Of a stretch of DNA of 64,000 nucleotides, positions 1 through 13,576 are shown in pieces. Source of the DNA: Pampus argenteus (lineage: Eukaryota > Chordata > Actinopteri > Scombriformes > Stromateidae); assembly GCA_036937835.1 (NCBI GenBank), contig CM072862.1, positions 24,397,501-24,461,500 of the forward strand, written 5' to 3'. The notes under the pieces were generated by a model that worked only from the letters and a program-made list of their open reading frames with translations, was not told the DNA's origin and did no database searches. The translations under genes and the position numbers were made by a program. Numbering within the stretch: the stretch's first letter is position 1; the number at the start of each line of letters is the position of its first letter.

Positions 1-93
1 GAGAAAGAGAAAGAGAAAGAGAAAAAGAAAGAGAAAGAGAAAGAGAAAGAGAAAGAGAAAGAGAAAGAGAAAGAGAAAGAGAAAGAGAAAGAG
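1..93. repeat. (GAGAAA)n purine tract
   Basis: A near-perfect GAGAAA hexamer array starts at the window edge and may extend beyond it. Confidence 0.95.
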
Positions 94-282
94 TAATCTG
101 TCAGTGCTTAAAGCGCGGAGGATTAAAGCAAAAAGAGGGCAGAGTTAATTGAGCAAGTTCATTAAAGAGAAATTACTTGAGTATTTCAAAGCTTAATTAA
201 TGACATGATTTGAAAGATGAGCCTTAATGGGCTGAAAAATCTATTTATAGTCGCATACGTTTTGGGTGTGTGATATCTGTAC

Positions 283-305
283 GTGTGTGTGTGTGTGTGT
301 GTGTG
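283..305. repeat. (GT)n microsatellite
   Basis: A perfect GT run. Confidence 0.9.
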
Positions 306-3300
306 GTTCGCCTCCCTTTGGTGTCTGAATCCAAAGAAACATAATTTGTTTGTGTAAATTATCATCCTGGTGTTTATAAAAAAAAAAAAGGTGTTAAGTA
401 TACAAACGAATGAACAAATGTAATAAATAAAATCAGACTTCCACGCCAGAAGCTATTAGAGCCATTAATTTGTCTGGTTCCACTATTTAAGAAGTTCTAG
501 CAGGCCCCTCATTAGCAGCCTGATTGCTTCTGTACTAATAAACCTCACACTTAAAAATTAATTGCACTTATATTGACTCAATCTATCTCCAGCTCTAATT
601 ATCATTTCAGCAGCATCAGCATAATCCTGTCTGCCTGTCTAAACTAATGACTTATGTGGCGTGGAGTGGGGGTGTGTATGTTATATCTACATATGTGTGC
701 ATTTTTATTAATTTTTTTTTAATCAGACATTTTTCTTGCCTTAAGACATCATATTTTATTGCAGATATTGTTTTTTTTCTTTTCTTCAACCTGCCTCATC
801 TTCTCCTACTTATAATAAAGCTGCTTATATTCTATCTAGAGGTGAACCTCAAGTCAAGTGAAAGCCATAGTTGATTATTTTATTTTATTTTTGTAATAAA
901 ATAAAAATCCAGCCTTCTTGTGTGCAGTGATATTTTTTTTTTTTCTACTCATCTATATCACTGTTTCTAAGGAATCCCATGAAGAGATTTTCATCAAGTC
1001 AGTTTTAACCTTTTCATTAAGATGTTGGCATGGCAACCTGGATGTCCAAAACAAAGAAAGACTGTGTAACATCGTTAAGGTAACCAACAAAAGATCATCA
1101 AGCAGCAGTCCTCGTTGTCAGACATCTTTTATCACCAAGACTTAAGGAGCACAGACCGTCCTCTCCTTGAGGCATTTGATCCCTTCAGGTTCCAGATTTC
1201 ATTCATTTACCTTGCACCCATACACCTTTAGCAATGGAGCACTTTATCTTATCAAATCCTATACAAATCCAATCTTTTTACAGCTTTTATAACTGTACTG
1301 TTATGTGTTTGTGTGTGTGTTCAGTGCTGCTGTCCCACCACTGAACAGCAGTGGTTTCCTACAGGAGACAGGATGACAGATATCTCTCTCTCTCTGCATT
1401 GTATTCTGTTCCTCCTGTAGTTGTAGTTGTTGTAGAGACTGATCTAACGTTTCCTCTTTTGACACCAAACACCTGACGTTACTATTGATGCTACAGATTG
1501 TTAACACGCTTCCATTGTTGCTGGAAATATCTCAAGCCTCCACAAACTCTCTCTGTAATCTCACAACTGACTTTTTACAAAGCATTTCACCTCCTTCCTT
1601 CATCTTCCTCTCCTTTTTTTTTTTCGTGTGTGCGACTTGTGTCAACTCTTATTCACATCCCTCTTCTCCATTTCTCCCCTCCATCTCCTTTCCTCTGCCC
1701 CCTCCTCCTCCCACATTACATTACCAGAACCCCCCACTACAGCGACAAATAGCCTGCCCTCCTTCATTGTTGTCCCTGTGACCTCCAGCTAAACTATCTC
1801 ACTGCTTAACCGAGCCTGTTGCTGACTCGTGACTTCTGGAGACATGCTTATACCCACAGATTTGCTATTTGAGTTTCCCATTACGGGCCTAGATTGCTTT
1901 CCAGTGGGTGGTGAGAATGAAATCATTCCACTCTGTGCCGTGGCTAACAGCCACATTCACGGTCATTGGCTTCCCAAGGATTCATCTCAGAATTAAGAGC
2001 AGGAATATAACAGTGAAAGCCAATGCATGTTCCACAAATTCAAGTAGATACGAAAGGAGGAAAAAAAATAGCATTTTAAGCTGTCCTAAGCTAATAATTA
2101 GCATCCTGTAGTACGGCACACACAGCTCGGCCCATTATTGGCCTCCTGATAATGACCCCACCATCTGGGAATAAAACCCAACTCAGTGCTTTTTAGCCTC
2201 TTTTAGCTCATATCAGAGTGTTTTTAGATATTTGTCATTTAATCCGTCTCATAGATCAGGAACACCTTGTCTGCTGGATGTGTAAATAGGCATGTGTGTG
2301 TTTGCTAACAAGTTAACCATTAAAAACGTTACACTGTGATAATACGTCAGGCCTGTGCTTCCTTCTGTCAGCTTGTTTTGCAGTTTCCCCTGCCCCCTAG
2401 CGATCAGAAAAATCCATTAGGAGCTCTTGAAACTTAAGCAGGTCTTCAAACAGCTGCTGATATCAGGAGGAGGGCAGAGAGTGTATAATAAAACACACCC
2501 GGAGTGTTCCTGAACACACCATCCTCTTCTGACAGAGGAACAGAGGGGTATCTAGATAATGGACACTAAAAACTCAGTCTTTCTCTCCATATTTCTCACC
2601 CCAAAAACCTGATCTCAAGGGTAAGAAAGATGCATCCTCTCTGTTTCTCTCTCTGCAGTGTGGCTGTATAATATCTACCCAGCTTTCTCTGCTAATGAAT
2701 GCACAACCGCAGGCTTAAAATGCAGAGGTAAAAGTTATCTTGTCAGCCTGCACAGAAGCGCTGAGCAAGCCAGAAATTCAGCTAAGAAAGAATTAAAGCC
2801 AACCGATTTACTCATAGAAAACGCCTCACTTTGTTATGCATCAGGGTAGAGGCTGTTCACCCTTGGCTGTACTCTCTGTTGGGCATTTACCGAACATCAC
2901 AGATAATGACGGCACTTACAAGACAATAAGGACTCCGGCCAGGCGGTCGGCATGGATTAAAGACACATTAAGTAAGATTTTTTTACTGCCATAATGTATC
3001 TGCAGAGGGCTGAAAGGGTGGTCGATCAATACCGCTGACACAACTATTAATTCCGCCAGGTGCTCGCGGAGATTTCTCGCTGTGGAACGAACCTCTACAC
3101 ATTTCAAACTGTTCAAGGATGAAGAGTGGGAGTGCTGCAGGTGAGTGATTAGCATTTAAACCTGTGTGGATTTCTAGGAACAGCTATTCATTAGAGAACT
3201 ATTCCTAGAACTATTCCTGACGTATATATATTTTATTTTTACTGTCATAGTGTTCCTAAATTATGACTTTACTTCTATCGAAGGCCATTCTTAGCAGTTC

Positions 3301-4333
3301 CAGTAACTGTTACTGTTGCTAGGTTACTGATGGAGTTACTTAATTAAAAACTGCGTCTGTGTCTCTCAATTACTTTTAAATCACTTTGCCCTAAGATATA
3401 CCTTAGGTGCCATTATAGATAAGAAGAAAGGGTGAAAAATGACTCACTCCTAACGTATTGAATATTAATAATAATACTTGTGTATTCCATCTCGGCAAAA
3501 TAAACTTTATTTTTTGCATTTACTTCAGTGCTGATACCCGTCCTCGCAGTGAACTACAGTGAAGATAATTCATTGCACCTGCAGCTGTAGCAGAGACAGA
3601 TTGAAATGTTGCCTCTATAACCAGATGGCAGCAGAAGACTGAGTTAACACTGAGGTGCCATTAGTTTATGTTAGACAGGGAGACTGGAAAACAAGAGTAA
3701 ACTGACAACCCTATTCTTTCTCTGCCACTTTTTATAGATGTAATGCAGCTGTCAGTGTTTAAAGAGTCCTCTGAGATGCTTGCTTTCACTTTAAAAGCCT
3801 GTATAAAGTACTGTATTAGAAAATTACAACGTGTTGTTCATAAGTTATCTGTTAGTGGGCGGCCCTACTTAATGTCGTTTTAAAATGCAGGATTGCTGTC
3901 TCAAGAGTTGGACTGATCTTTTTAAAAGCAGGTTCTATAATCCTAATACAAAATCATCGCATTTTAATAAATATCCACAAGTAAAGACACTGCCTTAAAG
4001 AGACTGTTCTCCCGAGAAAAGCAAATGTTCAATATATATATTTACAAAGACAAAGCCCTCTAGTTGTTAGAATTATGATTCATATCTGTTGGGAAGAAAA
4101 GAGGTGGTTGTTGTAGATTCACACAGTCTGCAGAGGGAGGAGGTCGGAGCGGTTGGATGGGTCAACAAAACATCAACATGGGAGTCAACTTTTGTGACCA
4201 CGTTAATTCCCTGGAAAGCACAGAACAATGATATCATCCTGCTGATATGAGCATCAGGTCAAAAAACACTCCTATATGTGGTTCCACAGCGAAGTTTGTT
4301 GTTTATTTTAATTTAATTTGCCATTGGCTTGGC

Positions 4334-4336
<3 letters not shown>

Positions 4337-4380
<44 letters not shown>
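4337..4380. repeat. (AT)22 microsatellite
   Basis: A perfect 44-bp AT run. Confidence 0.95.
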
Positions 4381-4384
<4 letters not shown>

Positions 4385-4639
4385 TCATAGTTGACTATGA
4401 CAAGAGAGACTGCAAAATGCAAAAAAAATAATAAAATAAAACGAAGAAGCTACCAGATATGAACTAACCCAGAGTTGAGTGTTAATCCTGCATAATTTGA
4501 GAATTACATGTAGTTTCCGCTTATCATCACACAAGATTGTGACTGAACTACAAAGATAGATAGTAATATTATTACCTGAAAAACACCTGTGCTCAAAATA
4601 TAACAAAATAAGGCTCTAGTATATGTTTCAACCTCTTAT

Positions 4640-4860
4640 GGTTGTTCAAATAACGACTGGTGTCGTCGACATAGAAGTGTAACATCGGCAGCATTTGTGG
4701 AGAATAAATGAGACAACTGTGACCACGATTTACATCCTGTCTTGTCTAAAGGTCAATATTGGTTTGTTTTCGCCGTGATGACAATCTTTTCCTAACCTTA
4801 ACTAAGTAGTTTTAATTGCCTAAACTTAATCAATCCCCAGACATGGGTGAATATTGAACA
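4640..4860. mobile_element. Diverged interspersed repeat, copy 1
   Basis: The core at 4791-4832 (CCTAACCTTAACTAAGTAG...TTGCCTAAACTTAATC) aligns along its length with a second copy at 21249-21290. It matches a CCTAACC...GCCTAAACCTAACC repeat that I recall as common in teleosts. The family and outer limits are uncertain. Confidence 0.45.
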
Positions 4861-5497
4861 ATGAATCTATCACATCTGCAGAATCTGTAAACATGGAGGT
4901 TTTTGACTAATAAGAGATGATGTGTCACTGTTGTGTTTACAGCTTGTTTAAGTTGCTTACAAGTGTCTGAAAGCCAGTTAACACAGGTTTAAAGTTGTAT
5001 TTTATTGTCATATTGGCGCCAATAGACTTACTAATACATCAAATTCTTTGAGTTCACAAGAAAAGACAGAAACGGATGAAGAACACGTTCCTGCTTCCAT
5101 ATGGCTGCGTATGTTTATGGATGCATGCATGTGTTTGAGAGTTTGCACAGTTGAAGCAGAAATAGTTTGGAGAATATGCGTTTCTAAAGAGAAGAAGTGG
5201 CAGCACACTGAAGGAGAAAACAAAACCCATTGCTAAATAATAAGTGAATAAAAATAACTAAATAGCTCACTGTCTCTTTTCTAAACGAATCAGTGTGTGG
5301 CAAGCATTTACTGGCTGTTCACGCCACGTCTGGATGATTTTATCTATTTTCATCTGTGGAAGAGTCGTGGGGGCATGAACCTATCAGAGCAGTGAGGGGG
5401 GAGGAGCAGGGACGCCCTTGGCGGCTGGATGTGAGGAGCTTTCATAACCGAGGGCTGTGCAGGACGAGCGGCTCCCTCTATCTGAATCCATTACTGA

Positions 5498-5498
<1 letters not shown>

Positions 5499-5529
<31 letters not shown>
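5499..5529. repeat. (AC)n microsatellite
   Basis: A perfect AC run. Confidence 0.95.
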
Positions 5530-5530
<1 letters not shown>

Positions 5531-6376
5531 GTACTGAGCTGACACCACTGTTTTCACCAACCTCTGCTGTTCCACTGATAAGATGAAGTTTACTGCTGAG
5601 AGGCGTGATGTACTGCTGGAATTACTCATGACCCATGCGGCTGGGATCTGGAGGAGGGATATGCGTCACATCAAGTTATGATGCCTATTTGATTTTAAGA
5701 ATGGAGATTGTGTTGGAAAGATGTCACATGTTGGTCCAGAGTTGTATTTCAAACTGGCCTCTTCTAGGTCCAGGAAGAAATCTGGTTTATTGTTGTATGG
5801 ATGCAAAACTTATGTAATGTAATCTTATCTGCCCCTGTGGTGACCTGCAGCAGGAGATTTAACTGATAACTGATAGGAATAATGGCCAAATCCTTTTTTT
5901 TTTTTTTTAATCTCTTTGTGTCTCCATACTGAGCATAAAAGCAGCAAAGAAAAAAAAAAAGCCTTAAAATATGAATAATTACTAGACCTGTTACTGCCGT
6001 CATGACAGACAGCACGCAACGAAAAAAACAAAGGATGGATGAGAGGAGATGAAGAGCGAAATAGACGCATGACAAGAGATAAAAAAAAAACAACAAAAAA
6101 GCGAGAGGGAGATGATAGAAGTGACAGCTGTGAAATTGCATTAAAAGAGGCTGAAGATGTAAAGTTTGGATAGGCAGATGTGTATGCATCGTCTCATGCA
6201 GATGGAAGTCCAATCAGGCGGAGCAGCAGCTGCTATAACAGGAAGCTAAAAGGGATCAGAAACCTTTGTCAACACACTTATGTTTCAACACGCTAACCTG
6301 TGTTTCTTTTTCTGTAACCTCTGATTTTAACCTTCTTAGCTACGCTGGCGGCGAAGCTCTAGGAAGCGAAATGTCG

Positions 6377-6398
6377 GTGTGTGTGTGTGTGTGTGTGT
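6377..6398. repeat. (GT)n microsatellite
   Basis: A perfect GT run. Confidence 0.9.
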
Positions 6399-6747
6399 TT
6401 GGTCTGAATGATCAATGCCGGCGTCTTTTATGATCCTCCTACTTTTCATCCACCAGCCGGTTGAAATATTTCAACCATCTGGAGAAATATTTCTTCTAAA
6501 TGGCACAAATATTTGTACAGATATTCATGGTTCACGATGTATGCAAATAACTGCAGTGATCCTCTGACTTTCCATTGAGCAATACTTTGGTTTATGACCA
6601 AATTCCTGCAAAAACTAATGACTCGTCATCCTCAGCTGTAAATTGTGTTTAGTGCTAATTAGCTAACGCAGTTAAAAAAAAAAAAGAGGTAAAACTCATA
6701 CCTACAGAACAAGTGCAGGTGTTGGAAAATTAATATCTCCCTCCCTC

Positions 6748-6748
<1 letters not shown>

Positions 6749-6778
<30 letters not shown>

Positions 6779-6791
6779 TTGTGTGTGTGTG
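6749..6791. repeat. Interrupted (GT)n
   Basis: A GT run broken by GTTT twice. A complementary CA array follows at 6906-6949, so the two arms could pair. Confidence 0.9.
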
Positions 6792-6905
6792 CAGCCCTCC
6801 ATATTTCATATTTGATAAAAAACATTGCACTAATTAGCTCATAAAATCCAAACCCCGGCATCAGATTATAATGAACATAAACAGGTGTATGCACACAAAC
6901 CCCAT

Positions 6906-6914
6906 GCACGCACG

Positions 6915-6949
<35 letters not shown>
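6906..6949. repeat. (CACG)n/(CA)n microsatellite
   Basis: CACG repeats run into a perfect CA run. Confidence 0.95.
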
Positions 6950-6950
<1 letters not shown>

Positions 6951-8177
6951 ACTGAGCTATATATCTGATCCCATCGTCAATGATAAAGTCTCTCCTCCTC
7001 TGTCTGTCTTTGAGCAGAAATAATAAATGGATTTATAGATCATATTCTGACTGAAAGCCACCTGGACAATAATAACAACAATAAAAGGGTCAATATCTCT
7101 TTGTATTCGTGTGAAACATACATGTCCCTCTGTCCGTCAGGCTGGGATCATTGATTAGCTGGTAGTAATCACAAGTGACCTTTAAAAGCTGAGAGAAAAA
7201 AAAAATAGAAGTCCTTTCAATGTAGAGGCAGTGGAGAATGTATTATATACAGTATTTATTCTACATCTAGGTACAAAAAGGATCAAATGCAGGTATTGTT
7301 TGACTGGAGAAGGTTATTTCGGTCCATGGAGTGAAATAATCAAGCTGCCAGAAGTGCAATAAACCATAAAACACTGATAAGATGCACAACTTGCACAAGT
7401 CTGAATGCTAAGAGTTCATTCTGAGTGTGTTGCACTTAAAATATTATCATCAGATTTATGCTACAATTCAAAACTTTATTGATTGTATTCAATAACTTTG
7501 TGAACATCTCTTTTTTTTTCTCTCAGCATATTGCTTCCTGCACCTGTGACAAGTACAGAGAAGAGCACAGGGAGCTGAATGCGTTGGTAAGAGGAAAATA
7601 CTGGTATCCTAACAATAATATCATCATTAACTACAAGCTGTGTCCAAGTCAGACTCAGCAGTCCACTGCATTATATCTCCAGCGATCAGAAATATGCTGA
7701 CGTTGAGCTGTGGAGCAGAAAAACCTCGTTCCTGTTACTAATAATAGTGAGAAACGACTCAGCTCTGGCTTAACAGGGTAAGATCAGCTGCACAAGGGTA
7801 ACACGGGGAGGATTAAAGAGACTGTGTCAGCTGTGCAGTGGAGGAAATGCTGCTCATGCTTACGACAGTGTCACTCTCCTGTCAGAAAAACTCTGGAAAA
7901 GATGCGAGTGAAGGGTAAAGACAGACAGAAAAGTCTTCAGATGACAATGAGAGTCACGTCTTAATGTTGACCCTTAAAATAACCCAGAAAAACTTTTAGA
8001 GAATTTATTTATTTATTGCAACTTTAGCAGTAATAAGTAATTATTAATGAGTCACCTTTAAAGTAATGAAGTAATATGTCAAGCATGGTTGGTGGCAAAC
8101 CTTATTGGACTTTACCAGCGTACGTTTTCAAGGCATTTTCTTAGTCAAGTATTTTCTCTGCTTGTGTATCTGTTATT

Positions 8178-8178
<1 letters not shown>

Positions 8179-8211
<33 letters not shown>

Positions 8212-8224
8212 TGTGTGTGTGTGT
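8179..8224. repeat. (GT)n microsatellite
   Basis: A GT run with a single A interruption. Confidence 0.95.
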
Positions 8225-8502
8225 AGCCTGCCATAAATCAGTCAAGGCCCATGGATCTGAACTAAAGTGTTTTGGAGCCCAGAGACTCTTTGGGGCTTTG
8301 TGTTTTTCTCTGGTCTGTGTTTGAAAACAGACTTTTTTTTTTTTTATAAATCAGAAAATGATGCCGGTAACATTTGGCACTGAGCAAAAAAAAAAAAAAA
8401 GTTTTCTTTCAATTTTCAGTTGATTAGACGGGGGAGAAGACATCTAGACACATTTAGCCAACATGAGATGATACTGTAAGCACAACTTCATCAACAGATA
8501 AA

Positions 8503-8504
<2 letters not shown>

Positions 8505-8542
<38 letters not shown>
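8505..8542. repeat. (AC)19 microsatellite
   Basis: A perfect AC run. Confidence 0.95.
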
Positions 8543-8544
<2 letters not shown>

Positions 8545-9589
8545 AGAGGAGTGCAGTTTCTGTTTCCATTTGTGCTTTAATATTCATAGTAAGGAGCAAC
8601 ATGTACAGTATTGATTGTACTTATTTTATAACTGAGTTCACACTTTCAAACCGAAGAATATTTTCTTTTATTTGTATGTCAAATTATATATATTATTATA
8701 TGCAGCACAAAGAAATGCTGTGAAGCGCTGGTGGTAACAACATATCCTGTTTCTATCTGCATGGAACAAACTGTAAACGTTTAATATTCTCAACATAAAA
8801 AAGGCTGAGAGTAAATAAGTTTTCTTTATTTCTGTTGTTTTTATCAACAGTAATATTTTTATCGCATATCCTCAAGTTAAACTCAAGTAAAGTCTCGTGA
8901 CATTTATATCTATATATATTATTTATCGCATCATCTGTGTTAATCTGTGCAGTAATTTATTTTATCATTATGTTTTTTGCCATCCTCATCAGTTTCACAT
9001 ATTTAATCCTGTGAAGTATCACTGACAACGAGACTGACTGACAAAAGAAACTCACCATGCATCAGACAGAATGAGGACAGCGTGCTGGATGTTGTTTTTT
9101 TTTCTTCCTGGTGCATTAATGCACATTAGAAGAGTTGCATGAGGATTTTTCTCTGAAAACGCTACGCAGCAGCTACATCTAGCAGCGGGGCACAGATTAA
9201 AAATAATTGCCTCAAATGATAATTGCTACAAAGCTTCAAACACAAGCATTTTTTTTATTTTTGTATTTTTCCTACCGACATCCCCCCCACCCCCCACCCC
9301 ATATTTGCAATTAATCATAGCTTCAGATATTGTGGTTTTTCACCCAATTAAATGTTGTAAAGCACTATGCCCTCTAGCACCGAACTACACAGCAGAGTTA
9401 CCGCTAAATGGGTTGTTCCTATCAAAAAAGGGGATGAAGGGGAGCAATAATTATGTAAACAGAAAATTAAATGCTTCAGACTTGTAGGGGAAATGAAAGC
9501 TGACTCCAACAACACCCCTGTCCCTCTCACTACCCCTCCCCCCATACACACACACACACACACATCCCCGCCATTTCTCAGGATACATT

Positions 9590-9950
9590 ACCCCGGGTTT
9601 CACTGGCCGCTGTTAGCTGGTTGCAACATGGTTCCTCAGTGATTAGCTCTGATAGCAAGCAAGTCGATGCTTTTGTCTTCTGCGCCACTGTTTAGACTCG
9701 CTACTCAAATCCTCTCTATTTAAAACCCCTTTGTCTATACAAACCAGTCCTAGGGAATGAAACGGACCATTAACAAGATTAGCTAACTCATTCTGCAGCC
9801 GACAAAGGCTCTGCAATGGGCTGCTGATCATTAGGCTGGCAGCGGGAACAATGCTGATCTATAATCTTATACCTTGCTCCGATTGAACTATTGTGGCCAT
9901 TTACTGTGCTCTGAGGGAGATGATATAATGGAAGCCTTTTTTTTCCTCCA
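9590..9950. promoter_or_regulatory. Candidate conserved non-coding element
   Basis: This is repeat-free, compositionally balanced sequence between two simple-repeat-rich stretches. It has clustered GATTAG/CATTAG and GATAGCAAG-type motifs. There is no coding signal. Confidence 0.25.
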
Positions 9951-10869
9951 ATGTGAATTGCAATACAAAAGGGGGTTGTGGGTGGGGTAGAAAGAAAGAG
10001 TAAGTTAAGGTAGTCTTAACCCCTCATTTTGTCTCACTTCCAGTCGGCCCAGACGATCGATAGCAGTAAAATGGGCTCTTGAGATAGAGGCACTTTATAT
10101 GTGCCCCTGCTGTCATCCCAGTCATAGCATGGAGGTGGGAGGGCAGCTGCAGGTCTGCTAGGAGTTGGCTACTGTGCATGTATGGAGTTAAATCTGAGTG
10201 CACTAACCAGCTTGGTTTGTCCATCTTAGTTCTGATAACAACTTGGTTCAGGAAAAACTTGCAAGCAGAGATGAATACAGTCATTTGAAACTCAGTATCT
10301 TAAATCATAGCGTATATTTTTAAACCAAAAGCTGCTGTAAGACTACACAGTAGGAGCCTTTGCAACAGCAGCACTCCTCCATCACAGACACTAGCAACTG
10401 GGCTTTTTCTTCAACTTGAGCTCCCCTCATGTTTGCTTTAATGATCTCCACTGTGTAGCTATAACCGTGGCTGTTACCATCGCTACCACTCTGCCCAAAC
10501 CAACACACGGTTACAGAGTTTATGCAGCTTCCTAATTACACCTGACAAGGGTTTTATTGTAACTCGTGACATCCATAAAGGCTTGTAGAATACAGAAGCA
10601 AAAACAAAACAAAACAAAAACCCAAAACTTGGTCATCATCAGGAATATTGCAAGACCATATACGAAGTGAGATGATCAGATGTTTATCCTGCCACCATGG
10701 AACTATTTAATACACCGAAAAATCCCTCCTCATACATGACTGGTTTCATACGCCTAACTGAAACCTGGCATAAACCAGAGGATTACTGCTAAATGAGGCC
10801 TGCCCTCTTGGCTATAGTTACATGGCAAAAGCCTGCAGCTCTGGCTGTGGTGTTGTTTTACAGTCATAC

Positions 10870-11035
10870 ACCGCTGCTGTTGCTGTTTAAATGGAGGAAA
10901 TTTGTGCTCATCCAGGCCCTTTATCTGCTTAAGACGGATGCTGAGGCGTGACATGGCCGCAGAAGGGCTTGGCGCAGTGTGATGTACAGCTGGGTATCAT
11001 CAGCATAGCAATGAAAAGACATCCGCGTATCTGCT
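10870..11035 (-). mobile_element. LINE reverse-transcriptase fragment (L2/Maui-like), YADD motif
   Basis: On the minus strand this segment encodes FHCYADDTQLYITL, with the catalytic YADD at 11007-10996. That is the signature of L2/Maui/Rex1-type fish LINE reverse transcriptases. After a frameshift it continues as a degenerate stretch resembling the usual sequence just beyond YADD (IKGLDEHKFPPFKQ in place of the family's IK-W-M-S-NFL-LN). The fragment is broken and non-functional. Confidence 0.7.
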
Positions 11036-11189
11036 GATGACATGTCTGGGGGTGAGGTGGGGGGTGGAGGGTGGTGGGGAGCATGGGCCGAGAAGCAATC
11101 CTTGTGGATGAGATTAGGAGAAAAATCAGGAATTGGCAGCAGAGACAGTTTTAGTTCAGCATGGGAAGCTTTCCTTATTGGCACTCCAC

Positions 11190-11561
11190 ACCAGCATCTC
11201 GAAGGTCCGGTACACTCAGAGCAGCATTGCCTTGATCACGATGGGAGTGAGAAAACACAAATATATAACACCAATTCTGTTTTCATTGGACCAACTCGCC
11301 CTCTTCTTCAGGATTGACTTTGAAATCCTGCTACTTACATGCAAATCCATCAACGGACATGCACCTCCCTACCTACAGAAACTAATCAAACCACAAACCT
11401 CCACCTACACCATCAGATCTACCAGTAGTTTGCTCCTCTGGGCACTTTTATTACTGTTTTCTTGGTTGGGTACGTTCTATGTTATTAATACAGTATCACT
11501 TTGAGCTTCATTATGACATTATGAAAGCGCAGTACAATTTAAATGCATTATTATTATTTTT
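11190..11561 (+). mobile_element. LINE 3' end (L2/Maui-like): RT C-terminal remnant plus 3' tail
   Basis: The plus strand encodes a degenerate RT C-terminus. YITPILFSLDQLALFF, RIDFEILLLTCKSING and HAPPYLQKLI correspond to the familiar ITPVL-SLHWLPV--RIDFKILLL-YKSLNG-APPYL block of L2-like fish LINEs. It is followed by a 3' end with AAAGCGCAGTACAATTTAAA and a short (ATT)n tail near 11550, typical of L2/Maui 3' termini. It lies in opposite orientation to the YADD fragment 150 bp away. Confidence 0.75.
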
Positions 11562-13560
11562 CTATTATCTGTTTGCATAATATCAGCAGCAGGTAAATCT
11601 ATTGTGTTGTCAACAGTTACCGGAGGAGCATGGCGTTGCAACATTTAACCATAATTACTCTCCTGTAATAGAAACGAGGCGTGAGGTGTAATCACCGCTC
11701 AGTCTGTGAGAGAGCAGAAATGGGGCTGGTCGAGTCTGGCCTCGCTCGGCTCCCCTGAGATCACGGAGGCAAAGATCCAGCCGGAGAGGGGAGGAATCAC
11801 CCCGATGAGATCCACGCTGGAGCCACATTACACAACCACTACAGGAGCCTATCAGGGGAAATGTAATAGTTTCACCCTGGTAGTAATCCTCTGGTGTCCA
11901 ACAAATCCTTACAGGTGAGTACGGGGTATAACAATACAGCACGAGTGGACAGGAAGGGAAAGGTAGAGGAAAATATGAGTGCCGAATCGATATCCACAAC
12001 CGTAGCGAGATCATTTGCTGCTTAATATATATATATATATATAATGTCACACATTACCTACAAATGTCAGCGTGTTCATATCAATAACTGCAATGTAGAG
12101 CTGCTGTGAGTTAATCAACCTTCTCACGGTAGATAATGACGTCAGCTTTCAGCAGTATATGAAATCTGTGTAGGTCATCACTGCCTCAGAGTTCATTTTA
12201 AAGCTGCCCAATCGGTATTTTTATATTTGTATTGATAATTGATTGTACAGTAAATGTGTGATTATGGCTACATAAATAAAACTGACTAGACATGTATGAG
12301 AGGGGTCACAGAGTATTATTATTACGAAACCTGACCAGCAGCAAACAGAAGATCGAACCTCAGCCCAACCTCACCTGCTCCATAATACATGACGGTGTAA
12401 CGATCACATTTGCATTTCCTACTGAGTCAGTCCAGTTACTATAAACACCACCACAAGAAGTGACTCGTTGGGAAAATGTAGTTATTTTTTTCCGCATTTT
12501 AACAAACTGCTGGTGTTTTCTGGGGGGGACGACCTCGAGATGATAAACCTCAGTGTCACTCATCCACATTCAAACGGACCAATCTGTACACCCACAGAAT
12601 AGACATGATGTTAATACTACGATAAATGTACAGGGACTACGAGAAGAGTTAAGTCCACACGTCACAAACTAATGCATACATATCATGAAACATCTCTTAA
12701 TGGGATCAAACTGAGGGAAAGGATCTACGGGACGGTTTTTTTAGTCATTGAGCATGCAAAGCCACACCTGTAGCTATGCTCGTCACAACAAAACACAAAA
12801 GGTCAAATTATATCTTTGCGAACCAATTCACATGCAGTAATGGAAATAAAATAAAAAATAATAATATCATTGGAAATAAGTCACTCAAGGTCGCTCATCA
12901 CTAGTTCATCTTTTAAAGTTAATCACACATTTTTGGATATATGGTTTTACACCGGCTGCTATGGAATGATTGCTCAAGGCTGGCTTTTTTTTTTTTTTTG
13001 CCTTATTAACATTAGCAGGGACAAGCTGAGGAGCTGCAGTCACACTCACACTAATTCCTTTATTCCTGAGAGGGCTGCAGTGATGTATGAGGGGAATGAG
13101 ATGGGAGGCACAGGTCGATTGGCCAACACTGTTGCCATCACACAGTAATGAGATCTCAGGGGGAGGGGGAAGCCTCCAACTCCCTGCTCGCATAATACTA
13201 ATTGGCCAGAACAGGATAGGTAAGACGTAGGAAGTTTTAATAACATTATTAAAAAGTAGAAAAATTTCCTCAACTGCTTCTGACAAATATTGTCAGTATG
13301 TAGGATGTACACTGGCTGATCATACATATATATATATATATACAGTATATGTATACCATGTAGTATATTTCATATTCTAGCATGAGCATAAATGGTGTCT
13401 TTCCACTGCATATTTTTACACCATAATTCATATAATTCATATTCAGTCCAAATATCTGCCTCCGCTGATGCTGTTCCATTATTTGCACATCGGCTGTGAC
13501 TTATAGAGTGAAAAACACGGAGGTGGCAGTACCGCTTGTGTATCATCCGGGTGTGTTAAT

Positions 13561-13576
13561 GTGTGTGTGTGTGTGT
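13561..13576. repeat. (GT)n microsatellite
   Basis: A short perfect GT run. Confidence 0.85.

Noticed and set aside
5764..6213. 149-codon minus-strand open frame
   Set aside because: It is built from poly-A/T and AT-rich sequence (poly-Lys/Phe/Leu) with no domain.
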